Assembly: GCA_945905925.1 (NCBI GenBank)
Contig: CAMDQN010000008.1
Coordinates: forward strand, 1 to 64,000
Length of the DNA stretch: 64,000 nucleotides
Direction of reading: 5' to 3'
DNA from: Singulisphaera sp. GP187
GTDB taxonomy: Bacteria; Planctomycetota; Planctomycetia; Gemmatales; Gemmataceae
How positions within the stretch are numbered: position 1 is the stretch's first letter; the number at the start of each line of letters is the position of its first letter. A program made the translations under genes and the position numbers. Below, one piece after another: positions 18,493 to 28,600 of the stretch. The notes beneath the pieces were generated by a model, which saw nothing but the letters and a program-made list of their open reading frames with translations, was not told the origin of the DNA and did not search any database.

Positions 18493-19281
18493 TCAAACGG
18501 TCTTGTACAGCGGTGGTGCGAGGCCGGCCCAGACGCCGATCACGATGAACAGGTTGCCCACCAGGATCAGCGTCGCGACCGCGAAGCCGGCCAACCTAAT
18601 CGCTGAAGCGAAGCGATTGTTCTTCAACCCGAGCGTCTGGAACGCGCTCTGGACGCCGTGCAACAGGTGAACGAACAGCACGACCTGCACGACGATGTAC
18701 AGCACCGCGAGCCACGGCGTCGCGAGTCCGAACACCACCATGCTGTACACGTCGTGCTGGCCGTTGTGTTGCAGTTCCGCGTAACTCACGAACCGGTCCG
18801 GTGCGACCTCCACCGTGTGAATCCACGCGAATGTGAAGTGCGCGAGGTGGAACAGCACAAACAGCCCGACGACAATTCCGCTCCAGATCATCGTGCGACT
18901 GGAAACGGTCGCCTGCACGCTCCCCGGATACGCATACGGCACCGGGCGCGCGCGCCGCGAGCGCCGCGTGAGCCTGATTGCAAGAGTGAGATGCAGGAGG
19001 AAAATCGTGAGCAGTCCGACGCGTGCGACCCAGATCAGCGCGCCGAGGCTGTGCGTGAGGAAGTACGCGTAGCCGTTGATCGCGTCCGGTCCCTGGAACA
19101 CTTTCAGGTTGCCGATCATGTGGAACACGCTGAACCCGACCAGTCCCAACCCCGTGAGCGCAATGATGATTTTTGCGCCGACGCTGGAGTCGAAGAACGC
19201 CCACGCGAACGAGTTCGCACTGGTGAGCGCCGCGTCTTTCCTCTGTTTGGGGTGGCGCACGGAGGAGGTCGAACCGGCCAT
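18493..19281 (-). CDS. sdhC: Succinate dehydrogenase cytochrome b subunit
   Basis: A 262-residue membrane anchor of complex II, type B: five hydrophobic helices (IIIALTGLGLVGFSVFHMIG; WVARVGLLTIFLLHLTLAI; WSGIVVGLFVLFHLAHFTFA; VLYIVVQVVLFVHLLHGVQS; FAVATLILVGNLFIVIGVWA) with His in HMIGN, LLHLTL, LFHLAHF and HLLHG positions that ligate two hemes in this family. It binds heme and quinone and holds SdhAB on the membrane. The ATG at 19281 is my choice; upstream in-frame starts (19323, 19350) would add a Pro-rich leader and no better ribosome site is visible. It is first gene of the sdhCA pair. Confidence 0.9.
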   Translation of the reverse strand: MAGSTSSVRHPKQRKDAALTSANSFAWAFFDSSVGAKIIIALTGLGLVGFSVFHMIGNLKVFQGPDAINGYAYFLTHSLGALIWVARVGLLTIFLLHLTLAIRLTRRSRRARPVPYAYPGSVQATVSSRTMIWSGIVVGLFVLFHLAHFTFAWIHTVEVAPDRFVSYAELQHNGQHDVYSMVVFGLATPWLAVLYIVVQVVLFVHLLHGVQSAFQTLGLKNNRFASAIRLAGFAVATLILVGNLFIVIGVWAGLAPPLYKTV

Positions 19282-19385
19282 GAGGGCTGCTCGCGGGGCG
19301 GTCAGTGGGTGATGTGGAGGCATCTTACGTGGCGACCCCGCGCTGGCCACGAAAGGCCGGATCGCGGGCCGGGAAGTGAGTGAAG

Positions 19386-19459
19386 TACACCCGAGAGGAT
19401 TTGAACCTCTAACCCTCGGTTCCGAAGACCGATGCTCTATCCAGTTGAGCTACGGGTGC
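19386..19459 (-). tRNA. tRNA-Arg (anticodon TCG)
   Basis: Cloverleaf read on the minus strand: acceptor GCACCCG / CGGGTGT with a G-U end pair, D-arm GCTC...GAGC, anticodon stem TCGGT / ACCGA around loop CTTCGGA (anticodon TCG, reads CGA-type Arg codons), T-arm AGAGG-TTCAAAT-CCTCT. Discriminator A; no encoded CCA. 74 bases. Confidence 0.95.
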
Positions 19460-19672
19460 GTGTAGTGAAAGTGTAGGCACTGGAGCGGGAACGCACAAGC
19501 CCGCGCCTTTGAGCCGCAGGCTTCGCGAGTAAATGGCTTCAGGCCGCCTTCGCATTTCTGCCACCCGCGATGTTGCCTCGACCGGGTGCGTCCGATTAAA
19601 GTGTTGAGAAGTTCGCTCGTGCGCCGCGCACTCTCCTACCCTTACAACCGGCTCACGCCGGGGAAGTTGCCA

Positions 19673-21157
19673 ATGGACGTCTTCAATCGTCGCGAATTCA
19701 TCAACCGCTCCGCGATCATCGCCGCCGCTGCCGCAGCCAGTTCCACAGTCACCGCCGAGGACAAACCCGCACCCGCGGTGGCCCGTGCGCAAGCCGACAA
19801 ACTCCGCGTCGCGGTCGTCGGCGTGCGTGGTCGCGGAATGAGCCACGTGTCCGGGTTCCTTGGCAAGAACAACTGCGAGATCACCACCGTCTGCGACTGC
19901 GACGAAGCCGTGATCGGCAACGCGATGAAGGCCATCGAGAAAACCCAGGGCAAGGCCCCGAAGTACGAGAAGGACATTCGGAAGGTCATCGAGAACAAGG
20001 ACATCGACATCGTCTCGATCGCGACACCGAACCACTGGCACGCGCTCATGGCGGTGTGGGCGATGGAAGCCGGCAAGGACGTGTATTGCGAGAAGCCCGC
20101 GACGCACAACGTCCGCGAAGGCGCGATCATGACCGCCGCGGCGCGGAAGTTCAAACGCATCTGTCAGGTCGGTACGCAGAGCCGCAGCAACCCCGGCATG
20201 AAGGACTCCATCGCTTACGTGAAGAGCGGGAAGATTGGGAAAGTCGATCTCGCTATCGGGCTGTGCTACAAGCCGCGCGGCAGCATCGGCGACGTGGGCC
20301 TGAAGATGGGCGAGCAGAAGACGCCCGCGACGATGGACTATGACCTGTGGTGCGGACCGGCCCCGAAGACGATGCCGAAGCGCAACACCAAGAGCAACGG
20401 CACCGTTCACTACGACTGGCACTGGATCTGGGACTTCGGCAATGGCGACCTCGGCAACCAGGGCGTCCACGAGATGGACAAAGCCCGCTGGGGTCTCGGC
20501 AAAACGACCATGCCGAACAGCGTGTTCAGCGTCGGCGGGCGCTTCGGCTACACTGACGACGGCGAAACCGCCAACACCCAACTGTGCGTGTTCGACTACA
20601 CCGACGCGAAGATGATCTTCGAGGTCCGCGGGCTGACCACCGACACCTACAAGGGCGCGAAGGTCGGGAACATCTGGGTTGGCACCGAGGGTTACGTGGT
20701 GTGCCCGAGCTACAACGCGGGCGTCGCCTACGACAAGGCCGGGAAAGAGGTCGCGAAGTTCGCCGGTGGCAGTGACCAGTTGCACTTCGACAACTTCGTG
20801 AAGGCCGTGCGCAGCCGCAAGGTCGAAGAACTGAACTGCGACATCGCGGAAGGGCACCTGTCCGCGGCGCTGTGCCACCTGGCGAACATCAGCTACCGAC
20901 TCGGCACCGAGGCGGTTATCGCGGAGGCCGCGGGCGTTTACGCGCAGGAAAACGTGAAGGAATTCTCGGCCGGTCTCGTCGCGCACCTGAAGGCGAACAA
21001 GGTGGACGTGGAGAAGGTAAAGGGTCGGTTCGGCATCCCGACCGCGTTCGATCCCAAAACCGAGCGGTTCCCCGGTCTGGGGCCGGCGTCGAAGAAGGCC
21101 AACGACATGCTGTTCCGCGAGTACCGCAAGGGCTTCGAGCTGAAGGAAATCGCCTGA
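19673..21157 (+). CDS. Gfo/Idh/MocA-family oxidoreductase, Tat-exported
   Basis: A 494-residue NAD(P)-dependent sugar/inositol-type oxidoreductase. The N-terminus has a twin-arginine signal (NRREFINRSAIIAAAAAASS) with the mature part starting near EDKPAPAV. The Rossmann motif is LRVAVVGVRGRGMSHV (about 45-60); EKPATHNV (about 140) is the conserved EKP catalytic-lysine motif, and the C-terminal domain carries GVHEMDKARWGLG. Planctomycetes have many Tat-exported MocA proteins of unknown substrate. ATG at 19673 is chosen as the Tat signal starts at once; an ATG further upstream would add a leader. A hairpin follows the stop. Confidence 0.9.
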   Translation: MDVFNRREFINRSAIIAAAAAASSTVTAEDKPAPAVARAQADKLRVAVVGVRGRGMSHVSGFLGKNNCEITTVCDCDEAVIGNAMKAIEKTQGKAPKYEKDIRKVIENKDIDIVSIATPNHWHALMAVWAMEAGKDVYCEKPATHNVREGAIMTAAARKFKRICQVGTQSRSNPGMKDSIAYVKSGKIGKVDLAIGLCYKPRGSIGDVGLKMGEQKTPATMDYDLWCGPAPKTMPKRNTKSNGTVHYDWHWIWDFGNGDLGNQGVHEMDKARWGLGKTTMPNSVFSVGGRFGYTDDGETANTQLCVFDYTDAKMIFEVRGLTTDTYKGAKVGNIWVGTEGYVVCPSYNAGVAYDKAGKEVAKFAGGSDQLHFDNFVKAVRSRKVEELNCDIAEGHLSAALCHLANISYRLGTEAVIAEAAGVYAQENVKEFSAGLVAHLKANKVDVEKVKGRFGIPTAFDPKTERFPGLGPASKKANDMLFREYRKGFELKEIA

Positions 21158-21171
21158 GCCTTGCGTCTCTC

Positions 21172-21210
21172 GTTTAGCCGCGCTCCGTAGTCCGCGGAGC
21201 GAGGCTAAAC
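21172..21210. repeat. Inverted repeat / terminator after MocA gene
   Basis: Arms 21172-21187 and 21195-21210 (GTTTAGCC.CGCTCCG), 15 of 16 paired with a 7-base loop, between the MocA stop and the next start 20 bases on. Possible terminator followed by TATTTCT. Confidence 0.75.
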
Positions 21211-21229
21211 TATTTCTCCTGAGCTTCCG

Positions 21230-22252
21230 ATGCGCCTCGCCCTTCTCGCGATCCTGCTCGTGGCTGCGCCGCTCAGCGCCGCGGATTTCCCCAAGCCAGC
21301 GCCCGCGAAAGCCGACGAGCCGCTCGCGAAACAGTTCTCCTATGCGAAGGCCGGCGAGTACCTCGACGGTGTCGGCGTGAACTGGACACGCGACCGCGAC
21401 TGCATCACCTGTCACACCAACATGCCGTACCTTACCGCGCGGCCGTTGCTCAAAGGCGCCGCGGGCTGGAAAGAGGTTCGCAAGTACCTGGAAGACGACG
21501 TGAAGAGTTGGTCGAACGGCGGGAAGCCGCAAGGCACCGCGTATGTGGTAGCGACCGCGTTCGCGCTGTCGTTCAACGACGCGCAGCAGACCGGCACACT
21601 GCACCCGGCCACGCGAACCGCACTCGACCGCATGTTCGACCCGTCCCGCCGGGCGAGCGAGTGGCAGTGGCTCAAGTGCGAGTGGCCGCCGCTCGAACAC
21701 GATGACTACTACGGGGCGACCCTCGCGGCGCTCGCGATCGGCTACGCACCCTCGGATTACGCCAAGACCGCGAAGGCCAAAGCCGGCATCGCGAAGCTCA
21801 AAGCATATTTCAAGAAGGTGCCGCCGCCGGACCTTCACCACACCGCGATGCTCCTCTGGGCTTCCACAAAACTCGACGGCTTGATGACCGCCGCCGAGCG
21901 GAATCGCGCGGTTGCTTCACTGAAGGCGAAGCAGCGCAAGGACGGCGGGTGGGCGCTGCCGTCGTTGGGCGACTACGAGCGGCGCGACGAGGACACGCCG
22001 ACGAACGACCCGAAGGCCAACAGCGACGGTTACGGCACCGGGTTCATCACCTACGTGCTTCTGCAAGCCGGCGCGAAGCCGACCGATGCCGAGATCGTGA
22101 ACGCGGTGAAGTGGTTGAAGGCGAACCAGCGCGCGAGCGGCCGGTGGTTCACTCGCTCGCTGAACACCGACAAGGCGCACTACATCTCCAACGCCGGCAC
22201 CGCGTTCGCCGTGTTGGCGCTGCTCGCAGCCGGCGAGAAGGTGAACGAGTAG
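21230..22252 (+). CDS. Secreted squalene-cyclase-fold protein with a CxxCH motif
   Basis: A 340-residue exported protein. Signal peptide to about residue 18 (LLVAAPLSAADF). Residues 58-62 are CITCH, a c-type heme attachment motif, directly before TNMPYLTARPLL. The rest looks like the alpha-alpha barrel of the terpene/squalene cyclase family: QRKDGGWALP, RASGRWFTRSLN and repeats such as LHHTAMLLWASTKLDG. No DxDD cyclase motif is visible, so it is unlikely to make terpenes. Planctomycetes carry several such CxxCH/cyclase-fold proteins; their role is unknown, with electron transfer or a wall role possible. Confidence 0.75.
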   Translation: MRLALLAILLVAAPLSAADFPKPAPAKADEPLAKQFSYAKAGEYLDGVGVNWTRDRDCITCHTNMPYLTARPLLKGAAGWKEVRKYLEDDVKSWSNGGKPQGTAYVVATAFALSFNDAQQTGTLHPATRTALDRMFDPSRRASEWQWLKCEWPPLEHDDYYGATLAALAIGYAPSDYAKTAKAKAGIAKLKAYFKKVPPPDLHHTAMLLWASTKLDGLMTAAERNRAVASLKAKQRKDGGWALPSLGDYERRDEDTPTNDPKANSDGYGTGFITYVLLQAGAKPTDAEIVNAVKWLKANQRASGRWFTRSLNTDKAHYISNAGTAFAVLALLAAGEKVNE

Positions 22253-22257
22253 AAAGC

Positions 22258-22373
22258 CTCCGGTCGCTGACGCTCCCGGCTCGCCGGGGTGAACGAGAGT
22301 TCGCGTCGCGTCTCAATCGCGCTGAAAGGAAGGTGCATTCACCCTGGCGAGCCGGGAGCGTCAGCGACCGGAG
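22258..22373. repeat. 36-bp-arm inverted repeat
   Basis: Arms 22258-22293 and 22338-22373 match at 35 of 36 positions (GACGCTCCCGGCTCGCC core) around a 44-base centre. It begins 5 bases after the stop of the CxxCH protein and ends 9 bases before the small SdhA-tail ORF. MITE-like, without visible target duplication. Confidence 0.92.
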
Positions 22374-22382
22374 CGAGACACG

Positions 22383-22550
22383 ATGAGCGAAGCCGCGTTC
22401 CTCGGTGCGATCTGCGCGAACCCCTGCAGCAACGCGAAGTTCTGCTACGTGGTCGCGTGGGAGTACGCGGGCGAGGGCAAGACGCCTGTGAGGAACGAGG
22501 AACCGCTCACGTTCGAGACCGTCAAACTCGTCGAGCGCAGTTATAAGTGA
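22383..22550 (+). CDS. 55-aa ORF matching the SdhA C-terminus
   Basis: Starts ATG at 22383 with AGCGAAGCCGC following. The last 40 residues (NAKFCYVVAWEYAGEGKTPV ... VKLVERSYK) match the SdhA end closely at the protein level but differ at many third positions, so this copy is older than the one at 15 kb. The first 15 residues (MSEAAFLGAICANPC) are unrelated to SdhA. A GC-rich hairpin resembling those after the other two copies follows the stop. It may be a translated fragment with a new start or a decayed remnant; there is no evidence of function. Confidence 0.5.
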   Translation: MSEAAFLGAICANPCSNAKFCYVVAWEYAGEGKTPVRNEEPLTFETVKLVERSYK

Positions 22551-22618
22551 GGCGCGGGAAGCGAGCGGGTCGCGGGAACAAATCCCGCGGCCCACTGAAC
22601 GATACGCCTCCTGCCGCG

Positions 22619-23062
22619 CTAATCGCGTCGCGGATTGGGCTTCACTTCCCGCGGCATCGGCGCAACGTTCGGAATCGGCCACAACTCTTGCTGGAGTTTG
22701 GCGAGCCGTTCGATCGCCTTGAGGTCGGTCTCAACTCCAGGGTTGAGTTTCCGCTCTTTTTCGTATCGCACGAGTTCTCGCTCGATCTTCTTCATCTTTT
22801 CCAGTTCGTCGCGCCGATCCTTTAACCTTTGGCGCAACTCCTGCTCTCTTTCTGGTGAAAGGTGAGAAGGAAACAGTTCCAGTCGCATCTCAAGCAATTC
22901 GATGCTTGACTGGATGATCGCGCAACTTCGCCGACATACTTCGAGGTATTGGCGGTGGAACTCCTCGTCATGAGGGGGGAGTTCCAGAATCGGTTGGGGT
23001 GACGGCAAATTGCCGTTACACCAACCCGCGAACGAAAGGCACAGAATGAATGACAGTGTCAC
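22619..23062 (-). CDS. Small secreted helical protein
   Basis: A 147-residue exported protein of unknown function. The GTG at 23062 opens a signal peptide (MTLSFILCLSFAGWCNG); the longer frame to 23218 is antisense noise at the end of the adhesin gene. After cleavage comes a Pro-rich strand, then a long charged coiled coil (EFHRQYLEVCRRSCAIIQSS, SHLSPEREQELRQRLKDRRD, LEKMKKIERELVRYEKERKL). It starts 7 bases after the stop of the large adhesin and may be co-transcribed and co-secreted with it. Confidence 0.6.
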   Translation of the reverse strand: MTLSFILCLSFAGWCNGNLPSPQPILELPPHDEEFHRQYLEVCRRSCAIIQSSIELLEMRLELFPSHLSPEREQELRQRLKDRRDELEKMKKIERELVRYEKERKLNPGVETDLKAIERLAKLQQELWPIPNVAPMPREVKPNPRRD

Positions 23063-23069
23063 GATTTCC

Positions 23070-25220
23070 TCAGTTGAGTTTGGGAGTGAAATCTGTTTCG
23101 AAGTTACGCGGTGTGGGAAGCGTCGGTGTCGGCAACCTCCGAATTGCCGGCGGTCCTGCGCCAGGGAATGCGCCCCCGAGAGCGGTGCGTAATGGTAATA
23201 CTCGCGCGTAACTATCAAAGGTAGCTTTTGCGACGGATTGGTACGTCAGGTGGATCGAGTCGTGAATGTCATGGAGCGTAAAGAACGCAACGCGAAGGGC
23301 CAGAATCTGAACGCTGTTTGGATTTGGAGCACGCACGGCCGCCGTCAGTTCACCCACGATGGCCTCGACGCGAGCCTTGTTCGCGATGAGAATAGCGGCA
23401 AGTTGGGCTTCCAACGCCCGCAGTTGGTTGTACTGATCGTACATGTTAAGGTATTCATTAGCGACGCTCTTCACGAACGCGCGGGGATCGGAATTATTGG
23501 CACTTAGCGTTTCGATATTTGCTGCGGAAATGGCCGATGTGGCATCTCCCATGTAATCGGTAAGCGCGTCGATAACGCTTGCCGCTGCGGTCTGAATTGT
23601 CGCGGGTGAGCCCTCGTCCTCGATCTCATCGACGATCTCCGACAGCGCGTCTTCGATCTCACTCGCCGGTGTGCTACTCGGCCCTGGGCCAACCGTCACA
23701 GTGATAGTGCCAACAGTTGGGTTCGAGTTTGCATCCAACACCGTGTAGGTGAACGTGTCGGTCCCCTCGTAATCGGTGTCAGGTGTGTAGGTGATTGTTC
23801 CGTCGAAGTTGTTCACCACCGTTCCGTGACCGCCTTGAGTCACGGCGGAGACGGTCAGTGTGTCCCCGAACGGGTCGAACGCGTAATCCGCCGCTGTGAT
23901 TTCCAGCGCTGTGTTGACATCCGTCGTCGCGGTGTCGTAGAGCACGATCGGATCCGTGTCCCCGACGGTCACTGTTATCGTGTTCGTCGCCTCGTTCCCG
24001 TCCGGGTCTTCGACGGTGTAGGTGAACGAGTCTTCGCCAACGTAACTGGTGTTTGGGGTGTAGGTGACCGTTCCATCGACGTTCAGCACCACTGTTCCGT
24101 AAGTGCCCTGCGTCACCGCAGTAGTGGTAAGTTCGTCTTCGTCTGGGTCGAATGCCATATCGAGAACCGCGACCGTGATCGGCGTGTCTTCGTCGGTCCA
24201 AACGGAAGTCGGGGAAGCGACGGGGGCTGTGACTCTGACGTACACGGTCCCGGTCGATTCGTTGCCGAACGCATCCTCCACCGTGTAGGTGAACCAATCC
24301 TCGCCCGCGAAGTCCGTGTCGGGCGTGTACGTCACGGTGCCGTCGAGGTTGTCCACCACGCTACCGTGATCGCCCTGCGTGACGCTCAACACGGTCAGCG
24401 CGTCATCGTCCATGTCGGACGAAAGTTCCAGAACATCCACAATCACCGGATCGTTCACGGAGACGGTTGCCCACCCGTCGTAGGCGGTCGGCAGGAGATC
24501 GGGAACGTCGATGATGGTGACGGTCGCGACGTAAGGACCACCCACGGTGTACCCGGTGCCGCTCGTCACGGTCGCGATGACCGTTTCGTCTTCGTCTTCG
24601 ACACTGTCGTGGATCGCCGCCACAGCAACATTCGCGGTGGCCGCGCTCGCCGCGAACGTTCCGCTCAGCGCGGTGAAGTCGGTGCCCGAGATGGCGGTCC
24701 CGCCCGCCGAGGAGTAGTTCACGACCAGCGAACCGCTCAGGTCGCCGGTCCGTATGAACCGGAACGTGCCATCGCTCCCGCCCTCGGTCGTATCCGCGAC
24801 CTTCTCCACGGTCACCACCTGGGCGTCGTTGTCGAACAGGTTCACCGTCGCCACGTCCGCAGTGCCGATAGTGTAACCAGTCCCGGAAGTGAGGGTGAAG
24901 ACCATCGTCTCCGTTGGCTCGGAATCGGTGTCGTTGGTTGGGGTGAAGAGGACCGTGGCGACTCCAACCCCGTCCGCGAACTCGACCGTGCCCGACGTGC
25001 CCAGCGAATGATCTGAACCGTTGGTCGCGGTTCCGCCGATGGAGTAGTTCACCGTCAGCGCGCCGGTCGTGTTCACCGTGCGCGTGAACACGAGCCCGCC
25101 GGTCCCGCCCTCAGTCACGTCTCCGAACGAGGTCACGTCGATGACCGCTGTCACCGCTGTCGGCACCGTGCGGTCCTCCAGTGGTGTTAGGCTCAGGTGG
25201 GCCTTCACCACAGGAGACAT
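23070..25220 (-). CDS. Large surface protein with Calx-beta and tandem-95/cadherin-like repeats
   Basis: A 716-residue cell-surface protein. The N-terminus has the planctomycete LSLTPLEDRTVP motif rather than a classical signal peptide. Two Calx-beta-like domains follow (about 22-120 and 135-240; DNDAQVVTVEKVADTTEGG, NYSIGGTATNGSDHSLGTS). Then three tandem-95/cadherin-like repeats at roughly 250-520, each ending like GTVTYTPDTDFAGEDWFTYT. The C-terminal 180 residues are helical and Ala-rich. Calx-beta and cadherin folds bind calcium and mediate adhesion. I use the ATG at 25220; a TTG at 25259 would add 13 residues. It is divergent to the WD40 gene and appears to lead the small secreted protein. 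Confidence 0.82.
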   Translation of the reverse strand: MSPVVKAHLSLTPLEDRTVPTAVTAVIDVTSFGDVTEGGTGGLVFTRTVNTTGALTVNYSIGGTATNGSDHSLGTSGTVEFADGVGVATVLFTPTNDTDSEPTETMVFTLTSGTGYTIGTADVATVNLFDNDAQVVTVEKVADTTEGGSDGTFRFIRTGDLSGSLVVNYSSAGGTAISGTDFTALSGTFAASAATANVAVAAIHDSVEDEDETVIATVTSGTGYTVGGPYVATVTIIDVPDLLPTAYDGWATVSVNDPVIVDVLELSSDMDDDALTVLSVTQGDHGSVVDNLDGTVTYTPDTDFAGEDWFTYTVEDAFGNESTGTVYVRVTAPVASPTSVWTDEDTPITVAVLDMAFDPDEDELTTTAVTQGTYGTVVLNVDGTVTYTPNTSYVGEDSFTYTVEDPDGNEATNTITVTVGDTDPIVLYDTATTDVNTALEITAADYAFDPFGDTLTVSAVTQGGHGTVVNNFDGTITYTPDTDYEGTDTFTYTVLDANSNPTVGTITVTVGPGPSSTPASEIEDALSEIVDEIEDEGSPATIQTAAASVIDALTDYMGDATSAISAANIETLSANNSDPRAFVKSVANEYLNMYDQYNQLRALEAQLAAILIANKARVEAIVGELTAAVRAPNPNSVQILALRVAFFTLHDIHDSIHLTYQSVAKATFDSYARVLPLRTALGGAFPGAGPPAIRRLPTPTLPTPRNFETDFTPKLN

Positions 25221-25620
25221 TCTAACGTTTCTAAGAATTGGGGCAGTCGGTCCGGCCAAGAAGCCGGTTGAGGCGAGACAGGGTGCGGCGAAGCATTGTA
25301 TTCATCCTGCCGAGCGGTTGAGGTGTCGTCAAACTCCACTCACCACAAGGTAATCACACGGAAGGCGAACGCAAGCCGCGTTGCGAACAACCAACCAATT
25401 CCATCTTTATCAGAACGACACGCGAATTCGTACCCGGAACGCAACTTTTCGCACCCGGCGCGAACGCCAGCCGTCGCAGCGATTGAGGCGTGCCAATCGC
25501 GGCGCTGTTGGTTCACCCACCTTGCCGAGTTGTTACGTTCGCTCCGTTGGGGCGTCTGTGTATACTGATCCCCGTTGATCCGTAACCGTTTGCGTCGCCA
25601 GCTCCGCGTGTGAGGCCACC
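25221..25620. other. Divergent intergenic region with a possible promoter
   Basis: A 400-base gap, distinctly less GC-rich than its neighbours, between the leftward adhesin and the rightward WD40 gene. TATACT at 25561-25566 is a good -10-like box about 55 bases ahead of the WD40 start; TTCGCT at 25538-25543 is a weak -35 at 17-base spacing. No gene is seen in any frame that has family features. Confidence 0.4.
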
Positions 25621-28600
25621 ATGCGTTCCCTTCTCCGTACCCTTGCGCTGATGCTTTGCGCGGTTGTCGTCGCGATTCCATTTGTGTCCGCACAGCCCGC
25701 ACCGGGCGAGCCGACCGCCAACGACGTGAAAGCACTTCGCGAGAAGTTCCAGACCGAGCGCGAAGCGGCACTCAAAGCCAAGTTCCCGGCCGATACGCTC
25801 ACGAAGGCCGATGACATCGTGAAGCGCGCCGACGAGGCCGCGAAGACCGAGAACTTCAAGGCCGCGATGCGGCACCTGCGCGACGCACGCTGGCAACTCC
25901 CGTACCTGCCGCCCGGCCTGCCGCCGCACGTCACGCGCGTCCTCGGCGAGTCGCGAATGCGCCACGCGGACCGCGTCAACTCGCTCGCGTACAGCCCCGA
26001 CGGGTTGTACGTCGCCAGCGCGAGCCGCGACTTCAACGTGAAGATTTGGGACTTGGGCAACGGCCGCGAGATCGTCACCTATCGCGGCCACGTCGATCAA
26101 CAGGACGACCCCACTCGCGCGGGTACCAACGTACTCGGCGCCACCGACGTCGCGTTCCACCCGAAAGAGAAGATCGTCGCGTCTTCGAGCGGGAACCAAG
26201 TTCACACCTGGGATCCGACCACGGGCAAGCTTCTCAAGACACTCGTGAACCTCGGCAAGACGGACAAGCCCATCAAGGCGCTCGCGTTCAGCCCCGATGG
26301 GAAACTGCTCGCGATCGGCGCCGACGACGGCATCCTTCGTGTGGTCGAATCGGACACCGGCAAGGCGGTGTACACCAGCGCGTCGCGCAACGCCCGCGTC
26401 GAGCGCGTCGCGTTCAGCCCGAACGGGAAACTCGTGGCGCTCGGCGACAGCAATTCGCAAGTGGCGGTGTACGTCCCCGAAGGTAAGGGCAACCAACTCG
26501 CGATGAGCGTGCAGGGTGTGGATCTCGGCGAAGTGATGGGCGTCGGATTCAGTGCCGACAGCGGAAGCGTGTTTACGTGTGGGCGCGACGGCAAGGCCAG
26601 GCTCACGGCCGGGCCGAGTCCAGACGGCACGAGCGTCGGCAACACCGCGACCAAGCTCCGCGACTTCCTCGGTCACGATAAGGCCGTGACCGGGTTGGCC
26701 GTCACGAGCGACGGCAAGTTCCTCGTCACCAGCGGCGAAGACAAGACCGTGCGCGTGTGGGATGTTACGAGTGGGAAGTCGCTTCGGTCGTTCCAGGGCC
26801 ACATGACGAAGGCGACCGCGGTGGCCGTGCGCGGCGACGGGCGACAAGTCGCGTCCGCGTCCGACGACGGCGCGGTTCGGGTGTGGGACTTGAACACCAC
26901 CGACGAACACCGGGCGCTGACGGAGTCGAAAGAGTCTTTGTGGGCGGTCGCGATTGCTCCAAACGGGAAGCGGGTTGCGTCGGCCGGCGCGGACAAGAAG
27001 ATTCGCGTGTACGAACTGGAAACCGGCAAACTCGAAGCCACACTCGACGCGGGCGCCGCGATGACTTCACTCGTGTTCCTGCCGGACAGCAACCTGCTCG
27101 TCGCGGGCGGCGGCGACAAGGTGGTGAAGGTCTGGGACGTGACTGGCAAGAAGGTCGAGAAGGAACTGCCCGGCCACGCCCTCGCGGTACTCGCGCTCGG
27201 TGCTTCGGATGACGGCAAACTGGTGGTGTCCGGTTCGGCGGACTCGAGCGTTCGCGGGTTTGACCCTGCCGGGGGCAAGGAAGTGTGGAAGTGGATGTCG
27301 CGCAAAGCCGCGTGCGCCATCGCGATCCGCAAGGGGAGCAAGCAGGTCGCGGTCGGCATCGCGGACGGCGGACTGGTGATTTTGGACATCAGCGGAACCA
27401 CGCCGAAGGAAGTCTCCGCGCAGGGCGCGCACACGGCCGGAACGACGTGCGTCGCGTACAGCCCAGACGGGAACCGGCTCGCGAGCGTCGGCGGCGACGG
27501 CGCCCTTCGCGTCTGGTCCGTCGGCGAGAACGGCTCGCTCGTCCAACTGGTGAAGTTCGACGGACAGGCGACGCCGAACAGCACCACCGGGTTCTCGCCG
27601 CTGTCCACGGTCGCGTTCAGCCCCGACAACCGGTTCGTCGCGGCGGCCGGTGCGGACTCGGTCGTTCGCGTGTGGGACGTGCAGACCAAGAGCGAGGTTC
27701 GCGGCCTGCGCGGACACACGGACTGGGTGACTTCGGTCGCGTTCAGCCCGGACGGGCGGTTCGTCGCGTCCGTGGCCGCGGAGAAGGACAACACGCTCCG
27801 CGTGTTCGAGATTCCGCCGTTAGACAATGCGAGTGCGGCTGGCGGGCACCTGCTCGCGGTGAACGCGGTCGCCGTCAGCCCGAACGGAAAGTTCGTCGCG
27901 ACGGCCGCGACTGATCAGACGATCAAGGTGTGGGACATCGCGACCGGGAAGGAAGTGGCGACGCTCATCGGCAACGCGGACACACCGTTCGCGATCGCGT
28001 TTCTGGGTAACGACGGCGTGGTGATGGGCGGCAGTTTGCCGACGCGCGACACCGGCCGGTTGCACTTCTGGGGGACCACGCCGCCGCGCCTCGGCACATT
28101 GGTTGCAACCGGCGAAGTGTACACGGTCATGACTTCGACCGACGCCACGAAGATCGGCGCGTGGGCTTCGCGCCAGGCCGTCGGCGACACGGTGAAGAAC
28201 AACGCTTATGAGATTTACGACGCGAAGGGCAAGTTGCTCTCTTCGACGCCGGACAAGAGCCGGAACGTGCGATCCGCGACATTCACAGCGGACCTCGCGT
28301 GGGCCGTGGCCGGTGACGAGTCCGGCACCGTGCGCGTCTTCGACCTGGCGACGAAGGAGCGAATTGGCGGCGACTGGCCGCTGTTCCAGCGGAGCTTCGC
28401 GGACCTCGGCGTGACCGCGGACAAGAAGTACCTGGTCGCGTCCGACGACGAAGGTCTGGTGAAGGTGGCCGAGATCGCGAAGCGTGAAGTGGTGGCCGAC
28501 GGCAATGCACACAAGACCGGCGTGCGTGTGCTGGTCGTGTCGCCGACCGGCAAGACCTTCGTCACGATTAGCAATGACCGCGAAATCAAGGCGTGGTCGT

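Noticed and set aside
19409-21841. 810-residue minus-strand open frame
   Set aside because: Lies antisense to the Tat-exported MocA oxidoreductase, the cyclase-fold gene and part of the tRNA; its translation is Arg/Val-rich with no motif. GC-rich codon shadow.
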